64,000 nt of DNA from Hyphomicrobium sp. (GCA_002928735.1 PERL01000002.1:248001-312000); one strand, 5' to 3'. Shown: positions 43,978 through 53,284, counted from the stretch's first letter. Translations and numbers: made by a program. Notes: generated by a model not told the origin, from the sequence alone.

Positions 43978-44943
43978 TCAGCGAGAGAAGGCCTGACGGG
44001 CGAGGGCGTCGATCCCTTCGCGCATGGCGTCGTAGATTCCGGGCTCCGTCATGGCGTGACCAGCCTTTTCAACAAAGCGCAATTTGCATTGGGAACCCCA
44101 GGCGGCGGCGACAGCTTCGGCGGCTACTGGCGGACAGAGCAAATCGTAGCGGCCTTGCACGAGGACCCCGGGGATGCCGCGCAGACGCCAGGCTTCGTCG
44201 AGGAGTTGGCCGGGGCGCAGAAAGAAGCTGTGGGCGATGTAATGCGCTTCAAGAATGGGCGTCGGCGGGGTGCGGCTGCCTTTGGATGCGCTGCGGTCGG
44301 GCAGGACGGGCGAAGTGGGGACGAGTTCGGAGAGCGCGCGTTCATAGGCGTTCCAGACCTGGGCGGCGGGTACGTGGATTGCGGGATCGGGATCGCGCAG
44401 GCGGGCGACGTAGGCGCTGAGTGGATCGCCCCGTTCGGAAACCGGGAGTTCGTGGACAAAGGACTTGTAGAGTTCGGGGCGGAAGCGTTTCGGGCCATCG
44501 ATGAAGGCCCATTGGATCTCCTCATCGGTGCCGAGAAAGATGGCGCGCAGAACGAGACCGGCGACGCGCTCGGGGTGGGCCTCGGCGTAGGCGAGGCCGA
44601 GCGTCGAGCCCCAGGAGCCGCCGACGACGAGCCAGCGTTCGATATTGAAGTAGGTGCGGATGCGTTCGATGTCGGCGATCTGATGCGCAGTCGTGTTGGC
44701 GTGGCAGTTCAAGTAGGGATGGCTACGGCCGGCACCGCGCTGGTCGAACAGTATGGCGTGGAAGCGGGTGGGGTCGAAGAGATCGCGGTGGGCGTGCTGG
44801 GCGCCGCTGCCGGGGCCGCCATGCAGGAAGATAACCGGGATGCCATCCTTGGTGCCGCACTGTTCGACGTAAAGCCAGTGGCCGTCGCCGGCATTCAGCA
44901 TGAGCGCGTCGAAGGGGCGTTGCGGGGCGCGGGTCTCGCTCAC
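43978..44943 (-). CDS. pip: prolyl aminopeptidase
   Basis: This alpha/beta-hydrolase serine peptidase removes N-terminal proline. The 321-residue product has the oxyanion segment Leu-His-Gly-Gly-Pro-Gly (40-45), the characteristic Asp-Gln-Arg-Gly-Ala-Gly-Arg-Ser (67-74), the nucleophile elbow Gly-Gly-Ser-Trp-Gly-Ser with Ser110, and a C-terminal Gly-His-Ala at the catalytic histidine. Substrate specificity for proline is inferred from the Asp-Gln-Arg-Gly and Gly-Ser-Trp-Gly motifs. Start is GTG 44943. Convergent with xerD, one base between stops. Confidence 0.92.
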   Translation of the reverse strand: MSETRAPQRPFDALMLNAGDGHWLYVEQCGTKDGIPVIFLHGGPGSGAQHAHRDLFDPTRFHAILFDQRGAGRSHPYLNCHANTTAHQIADIERIRTYFNIERWLVVGGSWGSTLGLAYAEAHPERVAGLVLRAIFLGTDEEIQWAFIDGPKRFRPELYKSFVHELPVSERGDPLSAYVARLRDPDPAIHVPAAQVWNAYERALSELVPTSPVLPDRSASKGSRTPPTPILEAHYIAHSFFLRPGQLLDEAWRLRGIPGVLVQGRYDLLCPPVAAEAVAAAWGSQCKLRFVEKAGHAMTEPGIYDAMREGIDALARQAFSR

Positions 44944-45006
44944 GTATATGCCTTTGCTGGACAGTGTTTGGGATCAACGTAGCCGATTGCGAAGCGCTGG
45001 TCAGCT

Positions 45007-45912
45007 TTAGCGATCACCGGGGGTGCGCGGGAGCTTGCGTTCGGTCGTGCCCAGAGCGTCGGCGAGGCGGTTTTTGGCGGAGCCGGGTTGCAGGGGCTTC
45101 TGCTGGCTGTCGTGCGGGGCCCAGCCGGTCATCACGAGCATTTCGAAGGTGGCGGGGATGCGGCCGTCCGGGTCGGCAAAGCGCTCGGCGTAGATTTCGC
45201 TGACGCGCATCAGCAGCGCGCGGCTGACGGGAACGCGGCGGCGATCGGCAAGAACGTTGCTGGCGCCCATGGCGCGCAGTTCGTGCATCAGATTGAGCGC
45301 AGACGCGTAGCGCACACGCATGATGTCGGCGTCGACGACGGGGAGGGCGAAGCCGGCGCGCTGGAGGAGACCGCCCAGATCGCGGACGTCGGCGAAGGGG
45401 GCGACGCGGGGAGAAGCGCCGCCTGAGATTTCGGATTCGGCCTCCAGCCAGGCGCGCCGGAGTTCCTGCAGTGTCGCGCCGCCGAACATGCCGCCAATGA
45501 ACAGGCCGTCCGGTTTCAAACAGCGGCGGATTTGGAGTAGAGCGCCCGGGAGGTCATTGACGAAGTGGAGGGTTAGAGGCGCGATGATGAGATCGAAGCT
45601 TTCATCGGCGAAGGGGAGTGCCTCTTCATCTCCCAGGACCGGCTGCGGTGTGGCTGGCGGGAGAAGGGCTGCCGCCGTTTCCATTTCGATCACGGAGGCA
45701 AGTCCGCGGCGGCGGAGCAACGCGCCGATGGAGCCGCCGTGGGCGCCGACGACGAGCGCGCTGGAGAATGTGCGTTGGATCAGCGTCAGGCGCTCTTCGA
45801 CATCATCACGAAACCGATCGAGCAGGAATGCGTGGCCTGCCATGCGGGGGGCTGCACGCTGGCGGCGCCGACGCAAAACATCGCGATCAAATATATGGTG
45901 CGGGTCGCTCAT
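45007..45912 (-). CDS. SAM-dependent methyltransferase, NDUFAF5/BioC-like
   Basis: A 301-residue class I methyltransferase-like protein. The N-terminus Ile-Phe-Asp-Arg-Asp-Val-Leu-Arg-Arg-Arg-Arg-Gln-Arg-Ala-Ala (7-21) is the mark of the NDUFAF5 group, whose mitochondrial member acts on the complex I subunit NDUFS7. The SAM loop is atypical (Val-Val-Gly-Ala-His-Gly-Gly-Ser-Ile, about 54-62), and Leu-Pro-Phe-Ala-Asp-Glu-Ser-Phe-Asp-Leu-Ile follows. It diverges from comF, a placement common in alphaproteobacteria. It should not be taken for the biotin enzyme BioC; the biotin operon here uses BioZ. Confidence 0.8.
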   Translation of the reverse strand: MSDPHHIFDRDVLRRRRQRAAPRMAGHAFLLDRFRDDVEERLTLIQRTFSSALVVGAHGGSIGALLRRRGLASVIEMETAAALLPPATPQPVLGDEEALPFADESFDLIIAPLTLHFVNDLPGALLQIRRCLKPDGLFIGGMFGGATLQELRRAWLEAESEISGGASPRVAPFADVRDLGGLLQRAGFALPVVDADIMRVRYASALNLMHELRAMGASNVLADRRRVPVSRALLMRVSEIYAERFADPDGRIPATFEMLVMTGWAPHDSQQKPLQPGSAKNRLADALGTTERKLPRTPGDR

Positions 45913-45969
45913 TCCACTCCGGGTTCCTTCGCCCCTCGCCTCGGCGCGCCGTTCGGACTACCATAGGGC

Positions 45970-46773
45970 ATGCCGACCCGGGACCTCAAAACCTTCGACA
46001 GCATTGCCGCATCCGGCCGCCCGCGATTCCGGGCCCGGCTGAGGCGCGCGTGGTCGGGTTTATCCGATCTCATTCTGCCGCCGGTCTGTCTCAGCTGCCG
46101 CGAGCCGATGACGGCGCACAACACGTTGTGCGCGGGGTGCTGGATGCAGGTTGATTTCATCCGGCCGCCGCTGTGCGACCGGCTCGGGCTGCCGTTGCCG
46201 TTCGCAACGGGCGAGGTTTCGCTTTCGGCCGCAGCGATGGCGGCTCCTCCGGTCTATGACCGGGCGCGGGCCGTGGCCCACTATTCAGGGCTCATGCGGC
46301 GGCTCATTCGCGATCTCAAATTCCATGACCGGGACGACCTGACGGTGCTGCTTGGCGGGTGGCTGACGGAGACAGGCAAGGACTTGCTGGCGGAGGCGGA
46401 TCTGATCGTGCCCGTGCCGCTCAGCCGGTCGCGTCTGCTACACCGGCGGTTCAATCAGGCGGCGCGGCTTGGCGGGGAAATCTCGGCGCGGACGGGAATC
46501 GCCATGGATCCGCTCTCGTTGGTGCGGGTGCGCGCGACGGCGTCTCAGGTTGGGCTCAGCCGCAGCGAGCGGGAGCAGAATGTGCGCGGGGCTTTTGCGG
46601 TGCGGGAGGCGCGGCGGGACCGGATCGACGGGCGGCGGATCGTGCTGGTGGACGATGTGATCACCACGGGGGCAACGGTGGCGGCGGCCACCCGGGCGCT
46701 GCGCCGGGCGGGCGCGGAGCGGGTGGATGTGCTGGCGCTCGCCATGGCGACGGGCGAAGGGCAAGCGGATTAG
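45970..46773 (+). CDS. comF: ComF-family phosphoribosyltransferase-like protein
   Basis: A 267-residue protein. A zinc-ribbon-like N-terminal Cys pair set (Pro-Pro-Val-Cys-Leu-Ser-Cys, about 38-44, and Cys-Ala-Gly-Cys, 55-58) is followed by a phosphoribosyltransferase domain whose PRPP loop is Val-Leu-Val-Asp-Asp-Val-Ile-Thr-Thr-Gly-Ala-Thr (about 228-239). ComF takes part in DNA uptake in naturally competent bacteria; in many others its role is unclear. Here it heads the comF-grxC-nitrilase-DUF1178 group. Competence cannot be inferred from this gene alone. Confidence 0.9.
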   Translation: MPTRDLKTFDSIAASGRPRFRARLRRAWSGLSDLILPPVCLSCREPMTAHNTLCAGCWMQVDFIRPPLCDRLGLPLPFATGEVSLSAAAMAAPPVYDRARAVAHYSGLMRRLIRDLKFHDRDDLTVLLGGWLTETGKDLLAEADLIVPVPLSRSRLLHRRFNQAARLGGEISARTGIAMDPLSLVRVRATASQVGLSRSEREQNVRGAFAVREARRDRIDGRRIVLVDDVITTGATVAAATRALRRAGAERVDVLALAMATGEGQAD

Positions 46774-46896
46774 GGGCGTTGGACGGGCGAAAGCGGTGGC
46801 AAATTGCGTGGCTGCGGCATCCCTGGACTTGGAAGTCTGACCCGCAGCAACCTATGATGGCCGGTGAAAGCGACTGCTGGAAGGACCGCGCTCGGG

Positions 46897-47151
46897 ATGA
46901 AACAGGTCGTCATCTATACGGCATCGAACTGCCCTTACTGCCACCTCGCCAAGGAGCTGCTGCGCACCAAGGGCGCGGCGTACGAGGAAATCGACGTGAC
47001 GGGCAATGCACCGCTCCGGTCGGAGATGGCGGCTAAGGCCGGACGCTCGACCGTGCCGCAGATCTGGATCGGCGAGACGCATGTCGGCGGTTGCGACGAC
47101 CTGCATGCACTCGAGCGGAATGGCAAACTGGACGGCTTGCTCGCCGCCTGA
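46897..47151 (+). CDS. grxC: glutaredoxin 3
   Basis: An 84-residue dithiol glutaredoxin with the active site Cys12-Pro-Tyr-Cys15, the cis-Pro segment Ser-Thr-Val-Pro-Gln-Ile-Trp-Ile-Gly (52-60) and glutathione-binding Gly-Gly-Cys-Asp-Asp-Leu. It reduces protein disulfides and mixed disulfides with glutathione. ATG 46897 with GGAAGGA upstream is preferred over GTG 46864. Confidence 0.93.
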   Translation: MKQVVIYTASNCPYCHLAKELLRTKGAAYEEIDVTGNAPLRSEMAAKAGRSTVPQIWIGETHVGGCDDLHALERNGKLDGLLAA

Positions 47152-47208
47152 CCGTCGCCGCGACGCCTATCGCGTTCGGCCGCATCTCAAAACAAATATA
47201 AGGTCGTC

Positions 47209-48063
47209 ATGTCTGATCCCACTTCCGGTCGCACGTTTCGCGCCGCACTAGTGCAACTTTGTTCCGGCCGCAACGTCGATCGCAATGTCGCGGACGCGGT
47301 GGCGCTGATCCGCGAGGCGGCGGCCGGTGGCGCGCAGTATGTCCAGACCCCGGAAGTGACAACGCTGATGGAGTTGGAGACGGCGAAGCTATTTGTGGCC
47401 GTAGAGCCGGAGGAGGGGAACCGGGCGTTGCAGACCTTTCGTGATCTGGCAGCGGAACTGACGATCTGGCTGCATATCGGGTCGATGCCCGTGAAGGTCG
47501 CTGCCGACAAGATTGCCAACCGGGCCTATGTGATCTCGCCGGATGGGGCGGTGACGGCGACCTATGACAAGATCCACATGTTCGATGTCGATCTGCCGGG
47601 CGGGGAAAGCTACCGGGAGAGCAAGAACTACCGTCCTGGAGACAAGGCGGTTGTGGCGGCGCTGCCGTGGGGCGGGCTCGGATTGGCGATCTGCTACGAC
47701 CTGCGGTTTCCGCAGTTGTTCCGGGCGCTGGCGAAATCAGGGGCAAAGTTTCTGACGGTGCCGGCGGCCTTTACCAAGGTGACGGGGGAAGCGCACTGGC
47801 ACACGTTGCTCCGGGCCCGGGCGATTGAAAGCCAATGCTTTGTTTTTGCTGCCGCTCAGGGCGGGCGGCACGAACATGGGCGGGACACCTATGGCCATAG
47901 CCTCATTATTTCGCCCTGGGGGCAAATTCTGGCGGAAGGCGGCGTTCAGCCTGGGGTCATCTTCGCCGATATAGACTTGCAGGCAATCGAGGATGCGCGT
48001 TCGCGCGTACCATCTCTAGGACACGACCGCCCCTTCACCGTGGAGAGCCGGAGCGGACCATGA
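47209..48063 (+). CDS. nitrilase-superfamily carbon-nitrogen hydrolase (Nit1-like)
   Basis: A 284-residue amidase. The Glu-Lys-Cys triad is at Glu49, Lys121 and Cys162 (Leu-Ala-Ile-Cys-Tyr-Asp-Leu-Arg-Phe-Pro). The Tyr-Asp-Lys-Ile-His-Met-Phe-Asp-Val context is typical of the Nit1/Nit2 branch; known members hydrolyse deaminated glutathione or omega-amides, a repair reaction. Its position after a glutaredoxin fits glutathione-related metabolism, but the substrate is inferred. The next gene overlaps by 4 bases (ATGA). Confidence 0.9.
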   Translation: MSDPTSGRTFRAALVQLCSGRNVDRNVADAVALIREAAAGGAQYVQTPEVTTLMELETAKLFVAVEPEEGNRALQTFRDLAAELTIWLHIGSMPVKVAADKIANRAYVISPDGAVTATYDKIHMFDVDLPGGESYRESKNYRPGDKAVVAALPWGGLGLAICYDLRFPQLFRALAKSGAKFLTVPAAFTKVTGEAHWHTLLRARAIESQCFVFAAAQGGRHEHGRDTYGHSLIISPWGQILAEGGVQPGVIFADIDLQAIEDARSRVPSLGHDRPFTVESRSGP

Positions 48064-48515
48064 TCAAGTACAGCCTGATCTGCAAAGTGGGTCACGAATT
48101 CGAAGGCTGGTTCCAGAATAGCGCCGCCTTCGATGTGCAGAGCGCAAACGATATGGTGGTGTGCCCGTCGTGCGGGACACACGAGGTGCAGAAGGCGCTG
48201 ATGGCGCCGGCGGTGGCCACACGCTCCCATCGCAACGAGCCCGTTCAAAACCGCCCGACGCCGGGTCCGGACGCGACCACGCATGCCTACGTGCCGCCGT
48301 CGATTGCCGAAATCGTGCGCAAGATCCGGGCGGAGATTGAAAAGAAGGCGGAGTATGTGGGGCCGGACTTCGCGGAGGAGGCGCGGCGGATCCATTACGC
48401 GGAAAGCCCGGAGCGGGGCATCTACGGTGAAGCTACCTCGGACGAGGTGGCCGAACTCGACGAGGAAGGCATTCCTGTCTTCGCGCTGCCGGTGCTGCCG
48501 GAAGAGCGGAATTGA
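48060..48515 (+). CDS. DUF1178 family protein
   Basis: A 151-residue protein beginning Met-Ile-Lys-Tyr-Ser-Leu-Ile-Cys-Lys-Val-Gly-His-Glu-Phe-Glu-Gly-Trp-Phe, the family signature, with Val-Val-Cys-Pro-Ser-Cys-Gly (38-44) that, with Cys8 and His12, could bind zinc. The middle is disordered and the end acidic. It is translated with the nitrilase (4-base overlap), a pairing seen across alphaproteobacteria, which suggests a linked but unknown role. Confidence 0.9.
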   Translation: MIKYSLICKVGHEFEGWFQNSAAFDVQSANDMVVCPSCGTHEVQKALMAPAVATRSHRNEPVQNRPTPGPDATTHAYVPPSIAEIVRKIRAEIEKKAEYVGPDFAEEARRIHYAESPERGIYGEATSDEVAELDEEGIPVFALPVLPEERN

Positions 48516-48608
48516 CCGCCTCACCGGGGGCTTCATACAGTCGACAAGGGCAGGCACTAGCTTGGCGGCTTCGGCGCGGCTTGGCCGCAAGCAACACATG
48601 GTTCACGC

Positions 48609-50567
48609 ATGACATCGCCGTCTGACTTGCCGAATGCGCCCTTCGATATGAGCGAAGACACGCCGGCCAACCGGTCGGAAAATCCCACCCTTGGCGATGT
48701 GATTGCGACTCGGCTGTCGCGGCGCGATCTCATGCGCGGCGCGCTGGCGGTGTCGGTTATCACGAGTACCGTGGGGCCCTTGGCAATTGCCGCGGCACCT
48801 CGCGCTTCCGCAAGCCCCAAGGCCGGTTTCGATTTTCCGGAAGTGAATGCCGGCTCGGATGCCATGCATCACGTGGCGCAGGGGTATGACGCGGATGTTC
48901 TGATCCGGTGGGGCGATGCGGTGTTGGCGGAAGCACCCGCATTTGATCCTGCGAAGCCTTCGGGTGCGGCGCAGGACAAGCAGTTTGGGTACAACAACGA
49001 CTTCATCGGCTTTATTCCGATCGACGGGCGCAGCGATCGCGGGCTTCTGGTCGTCAATCACGAATATACAAACGACGAGCTCATGTATTTCGGGCTCGTC
49101 GGCTGGACGCGCAAAGGCAAAGTGGCCGGGCTAACGGACGAGCAGATCCGCGCGTCGATGGCGGCGCACGGCGGTAGCGTGATCGAAATCGAGCGTGCCG
49201 ATGGAAAATGGCGTGCGGTGCCGGGCTCGAAATTTGCCCGCCGGATCACGGCTTCGACGCCGATGGAGATCACCGGACCGGCGGCGGGGCACGACTTGAT
49301 GAAGACTGGCGCTGATCCTTCTGGGACAAAGGTGTTGGGCATGCTCAACAACTGTGCCGGTGGCGTGACGCCATGGGGCACATGGCTGACGTGCGAGGAA
49401 AACTTCAATTTCTACTTCGCCGGCGAGGTCGCGGAAGAAGCATCGCCGCTGGCGGATGCCTATGCGCGCTATGGCGTTCCGGAGGACTACTATCCGTGGG
49501 ATCGATTGAACGCGCGGTTCAATATCGCGCGGGAGCCCAACGAGTGCCACCGCTTTGGATGGGTGGTCGAAATCGATCCGTTCGATCCCACGTCGGTGCC
49601 GAAGAAGCGGACAGCACTCGGCCGCTTCAAACACGAGGGGGCGGGGAATATCGTCAACGCGGATGGGCGGTTCGTCGTTTATCAGGGCGACGATCAGCGG
49701 TTCGACTATGTTTATAAGTTCGTCAGCGCGGGCAAGGTCGATGTCACGAACAAGGCGGCCAATAGCGACCTGCTTGATAGCGGGACGCTCTACGTGGCGC
49801 GGTTCGATGCGGATGGACGGGGTGAATGGCTGCCGCTGGTCGCGGGGCACCCGAAACTTTCCGACTTTGCCGATCAAGGTGCGATCTTGATCCACGCGCG
49901 ATTAGCGGCCGATGCGCTCGGTGCCACCAAGATGGACCGGCCGGAAGACATCGAGGCCAACGCGAAGTCGGGCAAGGTCTATGTGATGTTGACCAACAAC
50001 AGCAAGCGCAAGGCGAAGGATGTGAACGCTGCCAACCCGCGGGCGGAAAATCGGTTTGGCCATATCATCGAGATCACTCCGGATAGAGGCGATCATGCGG
50101 CGACTGGCTTCTCGTGGGATTTCCTAGTTAAGTGCGGCGATCCAGCTGTTGCGGAGGTTGGCGCGACGTTCAACGCAGCGACGTCCAAGGACGGTTGGTT
50201 TGGGATGCCAGACAACTGCGTCATCGATGCGGACGGCCGGTTGTGGGTCGCGACCGATGGCAACAACGCGGCTGTGACAGGCCGGACCGACGGGCTTTTT
50301 GCGATGGAGACAGAGGGGCCACTGCGCGGGACATCGCGCCTGTTCTTCCGTTGCCCGTCGGGAGCGGAACTGTGCGGGCCGTGCTTTACGCCGGATCTGG
50401 AGACGCTGTTCGTTGCCGTGCAGCATCCGGGTGAAAGCGAGGACGAGAAGTCGCCCGCGACGGCGGAAGACCCGACCACGCGGTGGCCGGATTTCAAGGA
50501 TGGGATGCCGCCGCGGCCAAGCATCGTCGCCATCACGCGCAAGGGCGGCGGCAAAATCGGCGTCTAG
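48609..50567 (+). CDS. PhoX-family secreted phosphatase
   Basis: A 652-residue protein of the PhoX family (DUF839), periplasmic or secreted phosphatases that use iron and calcium rather than zinc. A twin-arginine signal, Leu-Ser-Arg-Arg-Asp-Leu-Met-Arg-Gly-Ala (36-45), sits after a 35-residue leader, and the hydrophobic run ends near Ala-Ile-Ala-Ala-Ala (about 60). Family motifs include Asn-Asn-Asp-Phe, Asn-His-Glu-Tyr-Thr-Asn-Asp-Glu, Thr-Cys-Glu-Glu-Asn, Glu-Asp-Ile-Glu-Ala-Asn and Asp-Asn-Cys. Such genes often answer phosphate starvation, but no clear Pho box is visible in the 93 bases upstream. Confidence 0.9.
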   Translation: MTSPSDLPNAPFDMSEDTPANRSENPTLGDVIATRLSRRDLMRGALAVSVITSTVGPLAIAAAPRASASPKAGFDFPEVNAGSDAMHHVAQGYDADVLIRWGDAVLAEAPAFDPAKPSGAAQDKQFGYNNDFIGFIPIDGRSDRGLLVVNHEYTNDELMYFGLVGWTRKGKVAGLTDEQIRASMAAHGGSVIEIERADGKWRAVPGSKFARRITASTPMEITGPAAGHDLMKTGADPSGTKVLGMLNNCAGGVTPWGTWLTCEENFNFYFAGEVAEEASPLADAYARYGVPEDYYPWDRLNARFNIAREPNECHRFGWVVEIDPFDPTSVPKKRTALGRFKHEGAGNIVNADGRFVVYQGDDQRFDYVYKFVSAGKVDVTNKAANSDLLDSGTLYVARFDADGRGEWLPLVAGHPKLSDFADQGAILIHARLAADALGATKMDRPEDIEANAKSGKVYVMLTNNSKRKAKDVNAANPRAENRFGHIIEITPDRGDHAATGFSWDFLVKCGDPAVAEVGATFNAATSKDGWFGMPDNCVIDADGRLWVATDGNNAAVTGRTDGLFAMETEGPLRGTSRLFFRCPSGAELCGPCFTPDLETLFVAVQHPGESEDEKSPATAEDPTTRWPDFKDGMPPRPSIVAITRKGGGKIGV

Positions 50568-50576
50568 TGCCCGCGA

Positions 50577-51587
50577 TCAGCTCGCGTGGTCCGTATCCAT
50601 AAGCACGAAATCCTCACTCGTGCGCGTATCGGGGTGCGAGGGCAATTCGGTTGTAATCAACACCATGCCGGGATGCATGCGGTCGGCCATGGCCTTGCGA
50701 ACCGCGTCGTCGGCCTTGATGCGCTGGAGCACGGCTTCGTCGGGCTGGCCGAGCGGGATGCCGGTCTGATCATGGTGGGTGATCGCGTGCCACGTGAGGC
50801 CTTGTCGGCCGTCGTTGGCGCCAACGAGCATGAAGACATGGCGGCCGAGTGGGGTCGACGGATCGGTGATCGTCGCCGGGCCGGACGCGATTGTTTTGCC
50901 GTTTTCGAGCACGGTGATCGTCATGTCTCCGTGGCTGACGATAACGGATGTGGAGGTCGCGCCTTTGACGACCTCAGTCTGCCAGGGCAACTTTTCGCCC
51001 TTGAGATTTGACTGCACCGAGGTGAATTCGGATTCCGCATAGTCGCTGAGGACGAGGCCGGGGTGTGTGATTTCCTTCGGGTCGGCGTGACTGCCGGCGA
51101 GGATGACGGGCGTGCCGACGTGAGTGATACCGAAGAGAAGTTCGGAGAATTTGGCCGGCAGCCGGATGCAGCCATGCGAGGCTGGATATCCCGGCAGGTT
51201 GCCGGCGTGCAGTGCGATGCCGCTCCAGGTGAGCCGGTTCATATTCGGCATCGGCGCATTGTTATAGGTCGAGGAATGGTGGTTCTTGTCCTTCTCGAGA
51301 ATAGTGAAGACGCCGGTGGGCGTGGAGTGTCCGGGCGCGCCGGTCGAGCAGGTGGAGACGCCAATGCGGATGCCGTTGCGGTAGACGAAGACGCGCTGTT
51401 CGGGGATCGAAACGATGATGGCGACGGGGCCATCGGGGGAGCGTTCGGGGTGCCAGGTGAACTGGCCGGGCTTCAACTCCGTGGTTTTCTTGTAAACGGG
51501 TTCGGCGTGCAGCGGCGGCGGAACCAAGAGTGCAGCGCCGGCGCCGGCGGCGGCGAGCAGAAGACTGCGGCGATCCAATGCTGTCAT
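50577..51587 (-). CDS. L,D-transpeptidase (YkuD)
   Basis: A 336-residue exported enzyme that makes 3-3 crosslinks in peptidoglycan or attaches proteins to it. The signal begins Asp-Arg-Arg-Ser-Leu-Leu-Leu (5-11), which is twin-arginine-like, and is cleaved near Leu-His-Ala (26-28). The YkuD domain carries the catalytic Ser-His-Gly-Cys-Ile-Arg (137-142; Cys140). The C-terminal 130 residues form a second region with a repeat of the strand pattern (Thr-Ile-Thr-Val-Leu-Glu-Asn-Gly-Lys). It lies 3 bases after the PliI-like gene on the same strand. Confidence 0.9.
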   Translation of the reverse strand: MTALDRRSLLLAAAGAGAALLVPPPLHAEPVYKKTTELKPGQFTWHPERSPDGPVAIIVSIPEQRVFVYRNGIRIGVSTCSTGAPGHSTPTGVFTILEKDKNHHSSTYNNAPMPNMNRLTWSGIALHAGNLPGYPASHGCIRLPAKFSELLFGITHVGTPVILAGSHADPKEITHPGLVLSDYAESEFTSVQSNLKGEKLPWQTEVVKGATSTSVIVSHGDMTITVLENGKTIASGPATITDPSTPLGRHVFMLVGANDGRQGLTWHAITHHDQTGIPLGQPDEAVLQRIKADDAVRKAMADRMHPGMVLITTELPSHPDTRTSEDFVLMDTDHAS

Positions 51588-51590
51588 CGT

Positions 51591-52163
51591 CTAGAACTCC
51601 ACAACCTTATCGAGAACCATTTTCCAGCCGGCCTCGCCGGGACGGAGCTTGTATTGAAGTTGGCGCCATTTACCTGTCGGGCGGGCCTCGGAGCCAAAAC
51701 CGGTGTGGAGCTTGAAGCGCGTGACGAGCGCATTTTCCACAATGGCGCTTTCATCGCCGCCGACGTAGCCGACGTTGTTTTTGGCGTCGTCGGCAAGCGA
51801 CGGCACGAAGATCTGCGACATGCTCTTCTTCTTGTTCGTGGAATAGGCGATGACGCCGCCGCGCTGGTCGCCCTTTGACGTGGTGAAGACGTAGATCTCA
51901 GGATCGCCGTTGGCGTCAATGTCGGCGACTTCTGCACGGACGACGCGGCCATCGATCTCGTGGGTGACTGGATCGTTCACCGCTTTGAGGCCGGATGGCG
52001 TGATGGTGAGCTTTGTGACGGCGCCATCTTGTGTGGCGGAGACGTCGAATGTGATTCCCTGCAGTGAAAGTTGGTCTTTGTAGTTTTCGGCTTTCGCGGC
52101 TGCCGGCCACATGGAGATGAGGACAATTGCAGCAACGTCGTGCAGGCGAGGGGCGCGGCGCAT
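51591..52163 (-). CDS. secreted PliI-like lysozyme-inhibitor family protein
   Basis: A 190-residue exported protein. The signal peptide ends near Ala-Ala-Lys-Ala (about 25). The mature part has Ala-Asp-Ile-Asp-Ala-Asn-Gly-Asp-Pro-Glu-Ile-Tyr-Val-Phe, a calcium-loop-like element common to PliI proteins, and Gly-Gly-Val-Ile-Ala-Tyr-Ser-Thr-Asn. PliI proteins inhibit invertebrate-type lysozyme in the periplasm. The inhibitory Ser-Gly-x-Tyr loop is not obvious, so inhibition is inferred from the overall fold pattern. ATG 52163 with AGGA eight bases before it. Confidence 0.65.
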   Translation of the reverse strand: MRRAPRLHDVAAIVLISMWPAAAKAENYKDQLSLQGITFDVSATQDGAVTKLTITPSGLKAVNDPVTHEIDGRVVRAEVADIDANGDPEIYVFTTSKGDQRGGVIAYSTNKKKSMSQIFVPSLADDAKNNVGYVGGDESAIVENALVTRFKLHTGFGSEARPTGKWRQLQYKLRPGEAGWKMVLDKVVEF

Positions 52164-52177
52164 TTTGAGGTCCTGGT

Positions 52178-53284
52178 TCAGTTCAAGGGCAGAGTGGCGG
52201 TGAATTCTTCCGGAGCCGCGATGCCGCGGATCCACTTGTGCGAGACGACCTTCCAAGCCGGATCGAGGGCTTGCAGCTCCTTGAGGAGGCCGGGCAGGTG
52301 GGCGGCGCCGTAGGTCAGATAGATTTTGGTGGGTGGATCCTGCTGGATCCGTTTAGCCAATTCGCGATTGCGGAAATCGAGAATGACGGGGTCCATGACG
52401 CCCTTGTTGCCTTGCAGCTTGAGGCTCCAGGCAAAGAAGCCGCGGCACAGGACGGCGCCGAGCTTCTTCTGGTCCTCCGTGCCACTGGCGACATACGCCA
52501 AGCCGGCGGTCAACGGATCCGAACCGCTGCTTTCGGTTTTCGTAGACGCCTTGTCGGTTGCCACGGCGGCAGCGAACGCGGGATCGGCGGCGATCAGGCG
52601 ATCGAATTCATTCTTCATTTGCAGCGTGTTGACGTCGGCCGTGATGTGGCGATCAGGGTGCACCTTTGCATCTGCAGTGAGCAGATTGAAGTAATCGAGC
52701 TGGAATTTGAGCCCGCAGCCCTCGCCGAGTTTTTTGTAGTTCGCGGAGAGGTCGCCGCCACCGGCGAGCGTTTCGCTGAACCACTTGTCGCCTTCGCCGG
52801 GTGAGGGTTGAACCCCCTCGTAATAGAGCGTGTAGCCGTCGGCGAGGGCCTTCTCCAGATCGTAGACGACGGACTTATAGAATGGCTCCGATCCGACGTG
52901 GACCATACCCTGGAACACGACGGATTTGGTGCCGTTGGTCAGGACGACTTGCGGCAACAGGTTTGGCCGGTCGCCGACGAGAAAGGCGGCGTAGTAGATG
53001 GGAAAGCCGATGACGGCGAGGAGCGCCAGCGCCAGGCCGGCTGCGATCTTGGAAAACGACCACGCGGCGGGTGCGCGGCTGTCGGGGGCGCTGAAGGCGC
53101 GGTTCAGATAGTAGAGCGGAATGGCGATAAGGAGGGCGGCAGCAAGGATGGCGGCGATGATCCATTTCGGCCAGGGCCAGATGACCATGAAGCCTAAGAA
53201 CCCGAACAGGATCAGGAGAAACCAGAAAATGCCAGCGACGCCGAATTTGAGGCGCTGAGCGAACGCAATACTCTCAGACATCAT
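52178..53284 (-). CDS. TraB/PrgY-like membrane protein
   Basis: A 368-residue protein. Three N-terminal hydrophobic segments (about 14-35, 38-58 and 78-100) are followed by an extracytoplasmic domain with the TraB pattern: Val-Phe-Gln-Gly-Met-Val-His-Val-Gly (about 123-131), Leu-Tyr-Tyr-Glu-Gly-Val (about 153-158) and, near the end, Thr-Tyr-Gly-Ala-Ala-His-Leu-Pro-Gly-Leu. The paired His and Glu resemble the metal-protease-like core of the TraB/GumN/Tiki clan. Similar proteins are poorly studied. It is the second gene of a minus-strand run ending with the L,D-transpeptidase. Confidence 0.7.
   Translation of the reverse strand: MMSESIAFAQRLKFGVAGIFWFLLILFGFLGFMVIWPWPKWIIAAILAAALLIAIPLYYLNRAFSAPDSRAPAAWSFSKIAAGLALALLAVIGFPIYYAAFLVGDRPNLLPQVVLTNGTKSVVFQGMVHVGSEPFYKSVVYDLEKALADGYTLYYEGVQPSPGEGDKWFSETLAGGGDLSANYKKLGEGCGLKFQLDYFNLLTADAKVHPDRHITADVNTLQMKNEFDRLIAADPAFAAAVATDKASTKTESSGSDPLTAGLAYVASGTEDQKKLGAVLCRGFFAWSLKLQGNKGVMDPVILDFRNRELAKRIQQDPPTKIYLTYGAAHLPGLLKELQALDPAWKVVSHKWIRGIAAPEEFTATLPLN

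Noticed and set aside
45007-45912. Methyltransferase as the biotin enzyme BioC
   Set aside because: Its N-terminus fits the NDUFAF5 group, it is 8 kb from the biotin operon, and that operon carries bioZ, which removes the need for BioC.
48516-48608. Pho box before the PhoX gene
   Set aside because: No CTGTCAT-type direct repeat is visible in the short upstream interval.
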